Part shown: positions 1 to 6,120 of the stretch, in pieces
How positions within the stretch are numbered: the first letter of the stretch is position 1
How the letters are laid out: the number at the start of each line of letters is the position of its first letter
NCBI GenBank assembly: GCA_913058025.1
Contig: CAJXPN010000013.1
Coordinates: 1-15,429, forward strand
DNA from: an uncultured Myxococcales bacterium
Lineage (GTDB): Bacteria; Myxococcota_A; Bradymonadia; Bradymonadales; Bradymonadaceae
DNA length: 15,429 nucleotides
Direction: 5' to 3'
Notes under the pieces: generated by a model
What the model was told of the DNA's origin: nothing
What the model saw: the letters and a program-made list of their open reading frames with translations, nothing else
Databases searched by the model: none
Made by a program: the position numbers and the translations under genes

Positions 1-47
1 GAGATTTCTGCCTGTCTCGTGGGCTCGGAGATGTGTATAAGAGACAG
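1..47. other. Sequencing adapter remnant (Nextera index-2 end), not genomic
   Basis: Bases 14-47 read exactly as the Nextera transposase read-2 adapter: the 15-base GTCTCGTGGGCTCGG followed by the 19-base mosaic end AGATGTGTATAAGAGACAG. The five bases before it (GAGAT) and the eight bases TTCTGCCT fit the tail of the P7 flow-cell oligo and a standard i7 index, recalled from memory. This is untrimmed library adapter at a contig end. It also means the left edge of the pit gene is a read or contig end, not a biological break. Confidence 0.95.
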
Positions 48-1030
48 ACCCAGGTCGGGACGGGGACCTTCGCGCTGATGTTGCCGACGAACTCCATGTC
101 GTCGTAGAGGCCGACGATCGCAGCGAGCGGCCCGATGGAGTTGGCGACGTCGTTGGAGCCGTGGGCGAAGGCGACGAAGCAGGCGGTGATGACCTGGAGG
201 TAGCGGTAGATCTTCTCGACCTGGGCGTGCTGGGCCTCTTTGAGCGCGTCGGGGTCGGAGCGGTCGACGTCCTCTGGGACGGTGAGCGAGGCGCGCCTGA
301 TGAGCAGGCTCGTGATGACCGAGGCGATCACGGCGAACACGGTGATGAGGCCGAGGCCGACGATCCAATCGAACTCGACGCCGCCCACGTCGAACAGGCC
401 GGTCTCCTTGTCTCGCAGGTTCTTCAGGCCCTTGAAGAGGAGCACGAGCCCCAGGACGATGAACACCGGGAACGAGAAGATCGGGGACCACCTCGTCGCG
501 GACTCGATGGGAGTCTTCGAGTCGAAGATGGTCTTGCGGATGCCGAAGAAGATGATGAAGGCGAAGACGCCGCCGATCAGCGGGCTGGTCATCCAGGACG
601 CGACGATGAAGCCGAGCTTGCCCCACTGGATCGCGGCCATCCCGAGCGCGGCGACGCCGAAGCCGGTGATCGCCCCCACGATCGAGTGCGTGGTGGAGAC
701 GGGCCAGCCAAGGAACGCGGCGATGTGGATCCAGATCGCCGCGCTCATGAGCGCGGCGAGCATCCCCAACGCGAAGATCGAGCCCGCTTCGGCCCCGAGG
801 ACCTCGAAGCTGGCCGGGTCGATGATCCCCTTGCGCATGGTGTTCGCCACGCCCGAGCCGGCGAAGAACGCGCCCGAGAACTCGAAGACGGCGGCGATGA
901 CCACGGCCTCCTTGAAGGATACGGCCCCGGAACCAACGCTGGTTCCCATGGCGTTGGCGGCGTCGTTGGCGCCGATACTCCAGGCCATATAGAAGCCGAA
1001 GACCAGGGCAATCCAGAATACGACTGTCAC
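48..1030 (-). CDS. pit: PiT-family inorganic phosphate permease, C-terminus cut off by the contig edge
   Basis: Low-affinity phosphate (metal-phosphate) symporter of the inner membrane, PiT family. About 327 codons are visible without a stop. The family's duplicated signature is seen twice: GANDAANAMGTS at residues 20-31 and AHGSNDVANSIGPL from residue 289, the second copy lying in the inverted C-terminal half. About eight hydrophobic segments are visible, with a charged loop (about residues 236-272) before the second half. The start is GTG at 1030, preceded by AAGGAG at five-base spacing; this frame has no better ATG nearby. The 3' end is lost where adapter begins, so the second membrane half is mostly missing. 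It lies 55 bases downstream of a PhoU-like gene on the same strand, the usual pairing for this family. Sodium versus proton coupling cannot be told. Confidence 0.93.
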
Positions 1031-1085
1031 GTGTGCTCCTTGTCGGGGCGAGTTCGAAGTTCGATGTGAGACGGGTTCATCACGG

Positions 1086-1763
1086 TCAGCGCGCCAGGAA
1101 GAGCCGCAAGCGGTTCCCCATGCGCTCGGCGTGGTTGGCCATGTCTCCGAGCTTGTTGAAGATCTTGTTCCAGACGAAGAGGCTGCCGGGCTTTATCTCG
1201 TCCTCGATGGAGAAGAGCCGGCGGGCCAGGTCGTCCTGCACGATGTCGGCCTGGTGCTCCAGGCGGCCGAGCTCGTCGATGAGCTCGAGCGCGCGCTGGG
1301 CGGAGGCGCCGGAGAAGCCCGAGGAGGCGAGCCCCTCGGTGAGCGCGGCGAGTTCACAGGCGGCCTCGACGGTCGCCATGACGCGGCGGACGAGCGAGCG
1401 GAGCGGCTCGATGAGCTCGTCGTGCGCCTCCATCTCACGCAACGTGAACAGCACGCCCACGTCCTCGGCGCAGTCCGCGATCGCGTCCAGAGAGCTCAGC
1501 ACGTCGAGGAAGTCGCGGCGGTCGACGGGCATGAAGAGCGTGCGCGGGAGCTCGTCTCGCGCGCGGTTCTTCACGACGTCGGCCTCGTGTTCGAGGTGCG
1601 AGATGCGCTCGCTCACCGCACGCACGCGCTGATAATCTCCCTCGTAGAAGGCGTCGAAGAGCAGCGGGATCTGCTCCGCGCACTCCTTGACCTTCTCGGA
1701 TAGATTCTGTAGCGCATGGAACGGACTGCGGGCGAAGAGCCCCATGATCGATCGCATCATCAT
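1086..1763 (-). CDS. PhoU-like DUF47 phosphate transport accessory protein
   Basis: All-helical cytoplasmic protein of the DUF47/TIGR00153 family (PhoU_div), normally encoded next to PiT permeases and thought to regulate them. About 225 residues, the family's usual size. The N-terminus GLFARSPFHALQ and the two internal E-x-x-x-D type metal-binding motifs typical of PhoU folds are visible: HLEHEAD (about residues 56-62) and RLEHQAD (about 167-173). The open frame runs further upstream to 1856, but that extension lacks family similarity and would collide with the divergent ggt gene. I chose ATG 1763 because GAGG lies nine bases before it; the ATGs at 1757 and 1745 are alternatives. It is probably cotranscribed with the downstream pit gene, with the PhoU-like protein made first. 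No clear Pho box was found. Confidence 0.9.
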   Translation of the reverse strand: MMMRSIMGLFARSPFHALQNLSEKVKECAEQIPLLFDAFYEGDYQRVRAVSERISHLEHEADVVKNRARDELPRTLFMPVDRRDFLDVLSSLDAIADCAEDVGVLFTLREMEAHDELIEPLRSLVRRVMATVEAACELAALTEGLASSGFSGASAQRALELIDELGRLEHQADIVQDDLARRLFSIEDEIKPGSLFVWNKIFNKLGDMANHAERMGNRLRLFLAR

Positions 1764-1838
1764 CTCAAGAAACCTCGTCGTGGTTCCGCGCGCCCATCCG
1801 TGTCGCGTCGCGGTGACCTGAATGCCGAGGAGCCCTTC

Positions 1839-3629
1839 ATGGGCCTCGTTCTGCACTGGAGGCTTCGAACGCTTATGGATCGACGTGTCACCTCAGTGGG
1901 TCGGAGCGCGGTGGCCATGGCCATGGCGTCGACCCTCGCTGCACCCTCTATAGCGCGTGCGGAGACCCCGTCACTACATGGCGAGGCAAACGTTACGGTA
2001 TTGTCACAGTCGGGGGTCGTGGCCTCCGACCATCCGACCGCCTCCGCCATGGGCGCCGAGGTCCTCCGGCGCGGCGGAACCGCCGCAGATGCTGGCGTAG
2101 CCACGCTCCTCGCGCTCGGCGTCCTCAACCCGTTCGCCTCCGGGCTCGGCGGCGGCGGGTTCTGCCTCTACCGCCGCGCATCCGACGGAGACTCCGTCGC
2201 GCTCGACTTCCGAGAGATCGCCCCCGCCTCGGCCACGCGCGACATGTACGTCGACAGGAAGACCAAGGAGGTCGACCGCGACGCCAGCCGCACCGGCGGC
2301 AAGGCCGTGGGCGTGCCGGGCGAGGCCGCGGGCCTCGCCGCGCTCCACGCGCGGTACGGCGCGCTCGACTGGGCCGAGGTCGTTCGGCCCGCGCGCTCGC
2401 TCGCCCAGCGCGGCTTCTACGTCGGGGAGCTCCTGCCAAAGCGCCTCGCGCGGAGCGCCGAGAAGCTCGACGCCGCGGGAGGCTTCCGCGCCGCGTTCGC
2501 CCCTGGCGGCGACTGGGTCGCGCACCAGGACGTGCTCGAACGGCCCGACCTCGGCAAGACCCTGCTCGCGCTCGAGACACAGGGACCGCGCGCCTTCTAC
2601 GAGGGCCCCATCGCCGAGGCGATCGTCGCGTCGGTGCGCGCCACCGGCGGCTCCATGACGCTGAAGGACCTCGCGACGTACGCGGTCGAGGAGCGCGCGC
2701 CGCTGCGCGGGACCTACCGCGGGCACGAGCTCCTCACGATGCCTCCGCCCTCATCCGGGGGGATCGTCATCATACAGGTGCTCAATATCCTGTCCGGCTT
2801 CGACCTCGCCTCGATGGGGTACGGCCCCGCCGCCGTGCACCTGGTCGTCGAGGGGCTCAAGCACGCCTTCGCCGACCGCGCGCGCTGGCTCGGCGACGCC
2901 GACTTCGTGAAGGTCCCCGTCGCCAGGCTCATCTCCACCGCGTACGCCGACACGCTGCGCGCCCGAATCGACCCGAAGGCCACCGGCGAGCTCGACTCGT
3001 ATGGGTCGGACAAGCCCCCGCGCGACGACTCGGGGACCTCGCACGTGAGCATCGTCGACGCGCGCGGTGACATGCTCGCCTGCACCTCCACGGTCAACAC
3101 GAGCTTCGGCGCCAAGGTCTACGTCCCCGAGTTCGGGATCACGCTCAACAACGAGATGGACGACTTCAGCGCCCAGCCAGGAGTCCCCAACGCGTACGGG
3201 CTCGTGGGCAACGAGCAGAACGCGATCGCGCCGGGGAAGCGGCCGCTGAGCTCGATGAGCCCCACGCTCGTGCTGCGCGACGACGCGCCGTTCATGGCCG
3301 TGGGCGCCAGCGGCGGGCCCACCATCATCACCGGCACGCTGCTCGCGATCCTGCGCGTCATCGACTTCGGGTTCTCACCCCGTGACGCGATCACGAGCCC
3401 GCGCATCCACCACCAGTGGCTCCCACACAGGCTCTTCGTAGAGCCCGGAGACGCGCGCCTCGACGGCCTCGACGCGTTCGGCCACGAGGTCGACGTCCGC
3501 CCCGCCTTCAACAGCGTCCAGATGGTCGTGCGCCGCGACGACGGCGCCTGGGAGGGCGTCTCCGACCCCAGAAAGCTCGGCCGACCCGCCAACCAGGGCC
3601 CTTCGCCCGACAAGGAGCAGACCCGATGA
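1839..3629 (+). CDS. ggt: Gamma-glutamyltransferase (periplasmic, self-cleaving)
   Basis: N-terminal nucleophile hydrolase that removes or transfers the gamma-glutamyl group of glutathione and related compounds in the periplasm. The precursor is 596 residues, close to the E. coli enzyme. A Sec signal peptide ends in A-R-A before ETPS (cleavage near residue 41). Expected residues are present: LDFREIAPASATRDM with the glutamate-binding Arg125, the autocleavage nucleophile Thr400 in SGTSHVS, the lid-loop Tyr453 in NAYGLVG, PLSSMSP (469-475) and the GASGGP oxyanion region (489-494). The lid loop makes it the E. coli/H. pylori type. ATG 1839 has GAGGAG six bases upstream. ATG 1875 is an alternative giving a shorter signal peptide, with GGAGG twelve bases away. 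Its stop overlaps the next gene's start (ATGA), so the two are probably translationally coupled. Confidence 0.96.
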   Translation: MGLVLHWRLRTLMDRRVTSVGRSAVAMAMASTLAAPSIARAETPSLHGEANVTVLSQSGVVASDHPTASAMGAEVLRRGGTAADAGVATLLALGVLNPFASGLGGGGFCLYRRASDGDSVALDFREIAPASATRDMYVDRKTKEVDRDASRTGGKAVGVPGEAAGLAALHARYGALDWAEVVRPARSLAQRGFYVGELLPKRLARSAEKLDAAGGFRAAFAPGGDWVAHQDVLERPDLGKTLLALETQGPRAFYEGPIAEAIVASVRATGGSMTLKDLATYAVEERAPLRGTYRGHELLTMPPPSSGGIVIIQVLNILSGFDLASMGYGPAAVHLVVEGLKHAFADRARWLGDADFVKVPVARLISTAYADTLRARIDPKATGELDSYGSDKPPRDDSGTSHVSIVDARGDMLACTSTVNTSFGAKVYVPEFGITLNNEMDDFSAQPGVPNAYGLVGNEQNAIAPGKRPLSSMSPTLVLRDDAPFMAVGASGGPTIITGTLLAILRVIDFGFSPRDAITSPRIHHQWLPHRLFVEPGDARLDGLDAFGHEVDVRPAFNSVQMVVRRDDGAWEGVSDPRKLGRPANQGPSPDKEQTR

Positions 3630-4957
3630 TCGAAGAGCTCGAGGGCGGAACCATCACCACCCGCCACCGCTACACCGTCGGCCCGAGGCGCGACGCCGTC
3701 GCCTCGACCTCCATCCACGAGGGCGTCCGGGAGCCCTTCGACCGGCCCGTCTGGATCCACGTCTACGACCTGGGCGAGGACCACGAGCAGATCGAGGTCC
3801 GCCTCGTCGAGACCGCGCACAAGGTCGCCTCGCTCGACCACCCGCGCGCGCTGGCCGCGCTCGACCACGGCCAGCTCGACATCGGCGTCCCCTTCGTCAT
3901 CACCACGCGCTCCGAGCGCCCTCCCCTCTCCTCGCTCCTCGCCCGCGTGGGCACGCTCTCTCCCGCAGAGACCGCCGCGCTCATCGGCGCGATCGCGCCC
4001 GCGATCGACGCCGCGCACGACGCCGGCGTCGTCCACGGCGCGCTCTCGCCGCGCTGCATCTTCACCGACGACGACCTCGAGGACGCCGTCCTGGGTCACA
4101 TCGGATCGGGCCTCACCTACGACGAGCTGCTCGCCGTCGACGAGGGCTCCCCGCTCCAGCGCGACAGCCTCGCCCCGCTCCCCCCCGAGATGTGCCGCGG
4201 TGAGGTCTCCCAACACACCCCCGAGGGCGACCTCTACGCCCTCGGCGCCCTCGTCTACCAGTGCCTCACCGGCTCACACCCCTTCTTCCCCGAGGACGAG
4301 GACCTCGAGGTCGGGCTCACACACATCAAGTCCCGGCACGCTCGCCCACTCGACGAGCTCGGCTTCGACGCACCGCTCTCCGACCTCATCGGCGCCGCGC
4401 TCGACCCCGACCCCGACGATCGCCCCGCGCGCGCCACCGAGCTCGCCCGCGAGCTCGGGATCCTCACCCGTGAGCTCACTCCAGAGCGCACCAACCGCTC
4501 CCTCGAAGAGCGCCAGACACCCGCGCGCTCCGACCGCGACTCACGCGCGTCCCGCTCCGACGACGACCTCGATGGGAACGCCCCCGACGAACGCGGCGCC
4601 GTCGCCGCCATCGCGATCCTCGCGCTCCTCGCCACAAACATAGGCTGGGTCCTCTTCACGGCCCCCTTCGCGCAGGCGCCCGAGACCACGGAGGCGTCAC
4701 AGCCTCCCGCGCCCCTCTCCATCCTCCCGCAAGGGCTCCAGCTCGACAGCGAGCCCCAGGGCGCGTCCATCCACGTCGTCCGAACCGACGGCGAGGACCT
4801 CCTCGGAGAGACCCCTCAGATCATCAATCCTGCGCTCCCGCGCAACGAATCGATGCGACTGCGCATCTCAGCCGATGGTCACAGGTCGGTCCTGCTCGAC
4901 GTCGAGCGAAGGGCCGATGGCCAGGACGTCAAGCTCGTGCTCGAGCGCGCGGACTGA
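3626..4957 (+). CDS. Membrane-anchored serine/threonine pseudokinase with C-terminal PEGA domain
   Basis: 443 residues. Residues 14-290 follow a bacterial Ser/Thr kinase fold: HRYTV at 14-18, an alpha-C/N-lobe region, D-L-Y-A-L-G (subdomain IX) and D-P-D-D-R-P near the end of the C-lobe. All key catalytic positions are changed. The ATP-binding lysine site reads V-W-I-H (His45), the H-R-D-L-K-P-x-N loop reads H-G-A-L-S-P-R-C (137-144), and D-F-G reads H-I-G (158-160). Catalysis is therefore unlikely. A polar linker rich in Arg, Asp and Ser follows, then one membrane span (about 323-346) and a PEGA-type domain (about 370-440, L-D-S-E-P-Q-G-A-S-I). The domain order suggests a cytoplasmic pseudokinase and an outside PEGA domain. 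AAGGAG lies eight bases before the ATG, and the ATGA overlap couples it to ggt. Its role is unknown; scaffolding or sensing is inference. Confidence 0.88.
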   Translation: MIEELEGGTITTRHRYTVGPRRDAVASTSIHEGVREPFDRPVWIHVYDLGEDHEQIEVRLVETAHKVASLDHPRALAALDHGQLDIGVPFVITTRSERPPLSSLLARVGTLSPAETAALIGAIAPAIDAAHDAGVVHGALSPRCIFTDDDLEDAVLGHIGSGLTYDELLAVDEGSPLQRDSLAPLPPEMCRGEVSQHTPEGDLYALGALVYQCLTGSHPFFPEDEDLEVGLTHIKSRHARPLDELGFDAPLSDLIGAALDPDPDDRPARATELARELGILTRELTPERTNRSLEERQTPARSDRDSRASRSDDDLDGNAPDERGAVAAIAILALLATNIGWVLFTAPFAQAPETTEASQPPAPLSILPQGLQLDSEPQGASIHVVRTDGEDLLGETPQIINPALPRNESMRLRISADGHRSVLLDVERRADGQDVKLVLERAD

Positions 4958-4968
4958 CCCCCCGACAG

Positions 4969-4988
4969 TTCCTCATATGAGGAATTTT
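4969..4988 (+). terminator. Palindrome TTCCTCATATGAGGAA plus four T's: possible terminator or operator
   Basis: It begins 12 bases after the pseudokinase stop. The perfect 16-base palindrome can fold as a six-pair stem with an ATAT loop, followed by TTTT. That fits a short Rho-independent terminator for the ggt-pseudokinase operon, but the stem is AT-containing and weak and the T-run is short. A dimeric repressor operator is the alternative. Confidence 0.4.
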
Positions 4989-5019
4989 ACACTCAGGACT
5001 GGAAACATCTCCAAAACGT

Positions 5020-5063
5020 GCTTATTGTCTGAATAAGCCGAGGCGATGTGTCGTTTCATAAGC
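5020..5063. repeat. ATAAGC half-site cluster: one inverted and one direct copy
   Basis: GCTTATT (5020-5026) and AATAAGC (5032-5038) form a perfect seven-base inverted repeat around GTCTG. A further ATAAGC lies at 5058-5063, each of the two direct copies followed closely by GAGGC. Spacing between the direct copies is 25 bases. Such spacing fits regulator half-sites; a small RNA hairpin is the alternative. About 75 bases separate the last half-site from the -35 element at 5137. Confidence 0.35.
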
Positions 5064-5136
5064 ATGAGGCAGGACTTAGTCCCGCTCCATTCTCTGGAAT
5101 CCTCAGACTCTTCTCGGAATTATTTTTCCAGTGTGG

Positions 5137-5165
5137 TTGACTTATTACAGCACTGGTGAAATAAC
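5137..5165 (+). promoter_or_regulatory. Sigma70-like promoter within the non-coding region
   Basis: TTGACT (5137-5142, five of six consensus bases) and AATAAC (5160-5165, four of six) are separated by 17 bases in locally AT-rich DNA. CCAGTG (5128-5133) and CACTGG (5151-5156) form an inverted repeat straddling the -35 element, a placement suited to a repressor site. The predicted start is near 5172, about 300 bases upstream of the Nudix start codon. It could drive that gene with a long leader or a separate small RNA. Confidence 0.45.
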
Positions 5166-5195
5166 AGTCGACGTCAGAACGTTGACACCCTGGAT

Positions 5196-5212
5196 GGAAG
5201 GAGACCCCTTCC
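5196..5212 (+). other. Hairpin GGAAGG / CCTTCC with 5-base loop
   Basis: A perfect six-pair stem (5196-5201 with 5207-5212) and AGACC loop, directly downstream of the predicted promoter at 5137. The purine arm is complementary to several CTTCC stretches at 5260-5315, so alternative longer-range pairing in a transcript is possible. There is no T-run, so it is not a terminator. Confidence 0.3.
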
Positions 5213-5277
5213 GCCGTCGTCAGTGCCCGTGTGCGGGGTAGGTTGCATCCCTTCCCAGTATCCCTCCAAGATATCTG

Positions 5278-5316
5278 CCAAGCTTCCTACCAAGCTTCCC
5301 ACCCTACCTTCCCACC
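5278..5316. repeat. Short pyrimidine-rich 12-base tandem repeat
   Basis: CCAAGCTTCCTA (5278-5289) is followed directly by CCAAGCTTCCCA (5290-5301) and then a degenerate third copy, CCCTACCTTCCCA (5302-5314). The plus strand is nearly purine-free apart from the AAG units. If this were coding it would give K-L-P-T repeats, but no gene is supported here. Confidence 0.6.
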
Positions 5317-5347
5317 GACCTTACTTCGCACACGAGCACAGACGACA

Positions 5348-5387
5348 CGGCGAAGCCGGCTCCTCTCACGAGGGGCCGGCTTCGCCG
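5348..5387 (+). terminator. Very stable 18-pair hairpin; terminator-like or extragenic palindrome
   Basis: CGGCGAAGCCGGC (5348-5360) pairs perfectly with GCCGGCTTCGCCG (5375-5387). A T-G pair and CCTC/GAGG extend the stem inward to a TCAC loop, giving 18 continuous pairs. It is followed by CTTCTTGCG, only a poor T-run. It could end a small RNA started near 5172, act as an attenuator in the Nudix leader, or be a copy of a dispersed extragenic palindrome. As a folded element it is certain; its role is inference. Confidence 0.5.
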
Positions 5388-5418
5388 CTTCTTGCGTCCA
5401 CTCCTCGAGCCGAATCGG

Positions 5419-5448
5419 TTTGTGTCCTCGCGCGCCTCGCCCTAAAAC
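5419..5448 (+). promoter_or_regulatory. Weak candidate promoter close to the Nudix gene
   Basis: TTTGTG (5419-5424) and TAAAAC (5443-5448) with 18 bases between them. The TAAAAC is the only AT-rich patch between the big hairpin and the start codon. Consensus match is poor, so this is a suggestion only; the better promoter at 5137 could serve instead. Confidence 0.25.
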
Positions 5449-5474
5449 CTCCTGACCCGAACCAGGAGACGAGC

Positions 5475-6107
5475 GTGAGCGACAAGACACAGGCCATGAA
5501 GACCCCCATCGCGTTCGTCGAGCGCTCCTGCCTCGAGCCGTTCGCGCTCCCGGAGCGCGGGCTTCGGCTCGACCCAGGGGGGGCCATATACACCTCGCTC
5601 CGCGACCACGTGGCCTTCGCCCCGAGAGGACCGCTGGAGGAGGACCCCTCCAGGAAGCAGCTCATCCCCTACATCGTCGTGGGCGACCATGAGCTCGTCT
5701 TCGTCACGCGACGAACCCGCGCACAGACCGAAGCGCGCCTGCATGACAAGATGTCGTTCGGGGTCGGCGGACACCTCGAGGTCGAGGACATCGCCCAGGG
5801 CTCCGACCCCATCCTGGCAGGCGCCGCGCGGGAGCTCCTCGAGGAGCTCGCCATGCCCGCCCAGTGGGCCGAACGCATGGTCTACCGGGGCGTCATCAAC
5901 GACGACACCTCCGAGGTCGGCTCCGTCCACCTTGGCGTCGTCTTCAGCCTGGACGCGCCCGAGCACGAGGCCGTCTCGATCCTCGAGCGCGACAAGATGA
6001 CCGGTTCCTGGATGACCCACGGCGAGGTCGGCGCGCACGCGGACGCCCTCGAGAGCTGGTCTGCCCTGTTGCTCGGTGAGCTCCCCCGGTTCTTTCAGGC
6101 CACATGA
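5475..6107 (+). CDS. Nudix-family hydrolase-like protein (COG4112-like)
   Basis: 210 residues. It resembles the little-studied Nudix family called predicted phosphoesterase (COG4112). The core is SFGVGGHLEVED (94-105) followed by RELLEEL (119-125). In the standard Nudix box seven residues separate the first Glu from R-E-x-x-E-E; here the helix is reached after an insertion, and the terminal glycine is replaced (EELAM). The catalytic R119, E120, E123 and E124 remain, so metal-dependent hydrolysis of an X-linked nucleoside diphosphate or similar is possible. Substrate unknown. The GTG start has AGGAG six bases upstream. The open frame extends back to 5223 but the extension looks non-coding. It converges with lysC, with 13 bases between the stops. 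Confidence 0.8.
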   Translation: MSDKTQAMKTPIAFVERSCLEPFALPERGLRLDPGGAIYTSLRDHVAFAPRGPLEEDPSRKQLIPYIVVGDHELVFVTRRTRAQTEARLHDKMSFGVGGHLEVEDIAQGSDPILAGAARELLEELAMPAQWAERMVYRGVINDDTSEVGSVHLGVVFSLDAPEHEAVSILERDKMTGSWMTHGEVGAHADALESWSALLLGELPRFFQAT

Positions 6108-6120
6108 GACGCCGCGTCGA

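Larger units (their letters stand above)
4958..5474. other. 517-base non-coding region, AT-rich at its left, with several inverted repeats
   Basis: No convincing gene was found here. A frame in phase with the Nudix gene is open from GTG 5223, but its upstream part is low-complexity (repeats of K-L-P-T) and lacks a Shine-Dalgarno sequence. Bases about 4966-5195 are clearly poorer in GC than the flanking genes. The region contains, in order, a 16-base palindrome, a hairpin plus ATAAGC half-sites, a sigma70-like promoter flanked by an inverted repeat, a GGAAGG/CCTTCC hairpin, a pyrimidine-rich tandem repeat, an 18-pair hairpin, and the leader of the Nudix gene. Each is listed separately. Confidence 0.7.

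Noticed and set aside
1..47. A transposon end at the left boundary, because the mosaic-end sequence is that of an engineered Tn5
   Set aside because: The mosaic end is joined to Illumina index and primer sequence, which identifies library adapter and not a resident element.
161..1069. A 302-codon plus-strand open frame rich in Asp, Glu and Arg
   Set aside because: Opposite the pit permease, whose duplicated signature motifs are unmistakable on the minus strand.
1687..1715. TTGACC-17-TAGCGC as a ggt promoter
   Set aside because: Lies inside the PhoU-like gene, about 125 bases upstream of the ggt start, and the -10 match is only two bases; no better than chance.
3119..4216. A 365-codon minus-strand open frame across the ggt-pseudokinase junction
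   Set aside because: It spans two clearly assigned plus-strand genes and shows no domain; shadow of GC-rich codon bias.
5223..5474. N-terminal extension of the Nudix protein from GTG 5223
   Set aside because: No Shine-Dalgarno sequence, low-complexity repeats, a stable hairpin inside, and AGGAG ideally placed before GTG 5475.
6108..6120. A shared terminator between the convergent Nudix and lysC genes
   Set aside because: Only 13 bases separate the stops and no hairpin or T-run was found.
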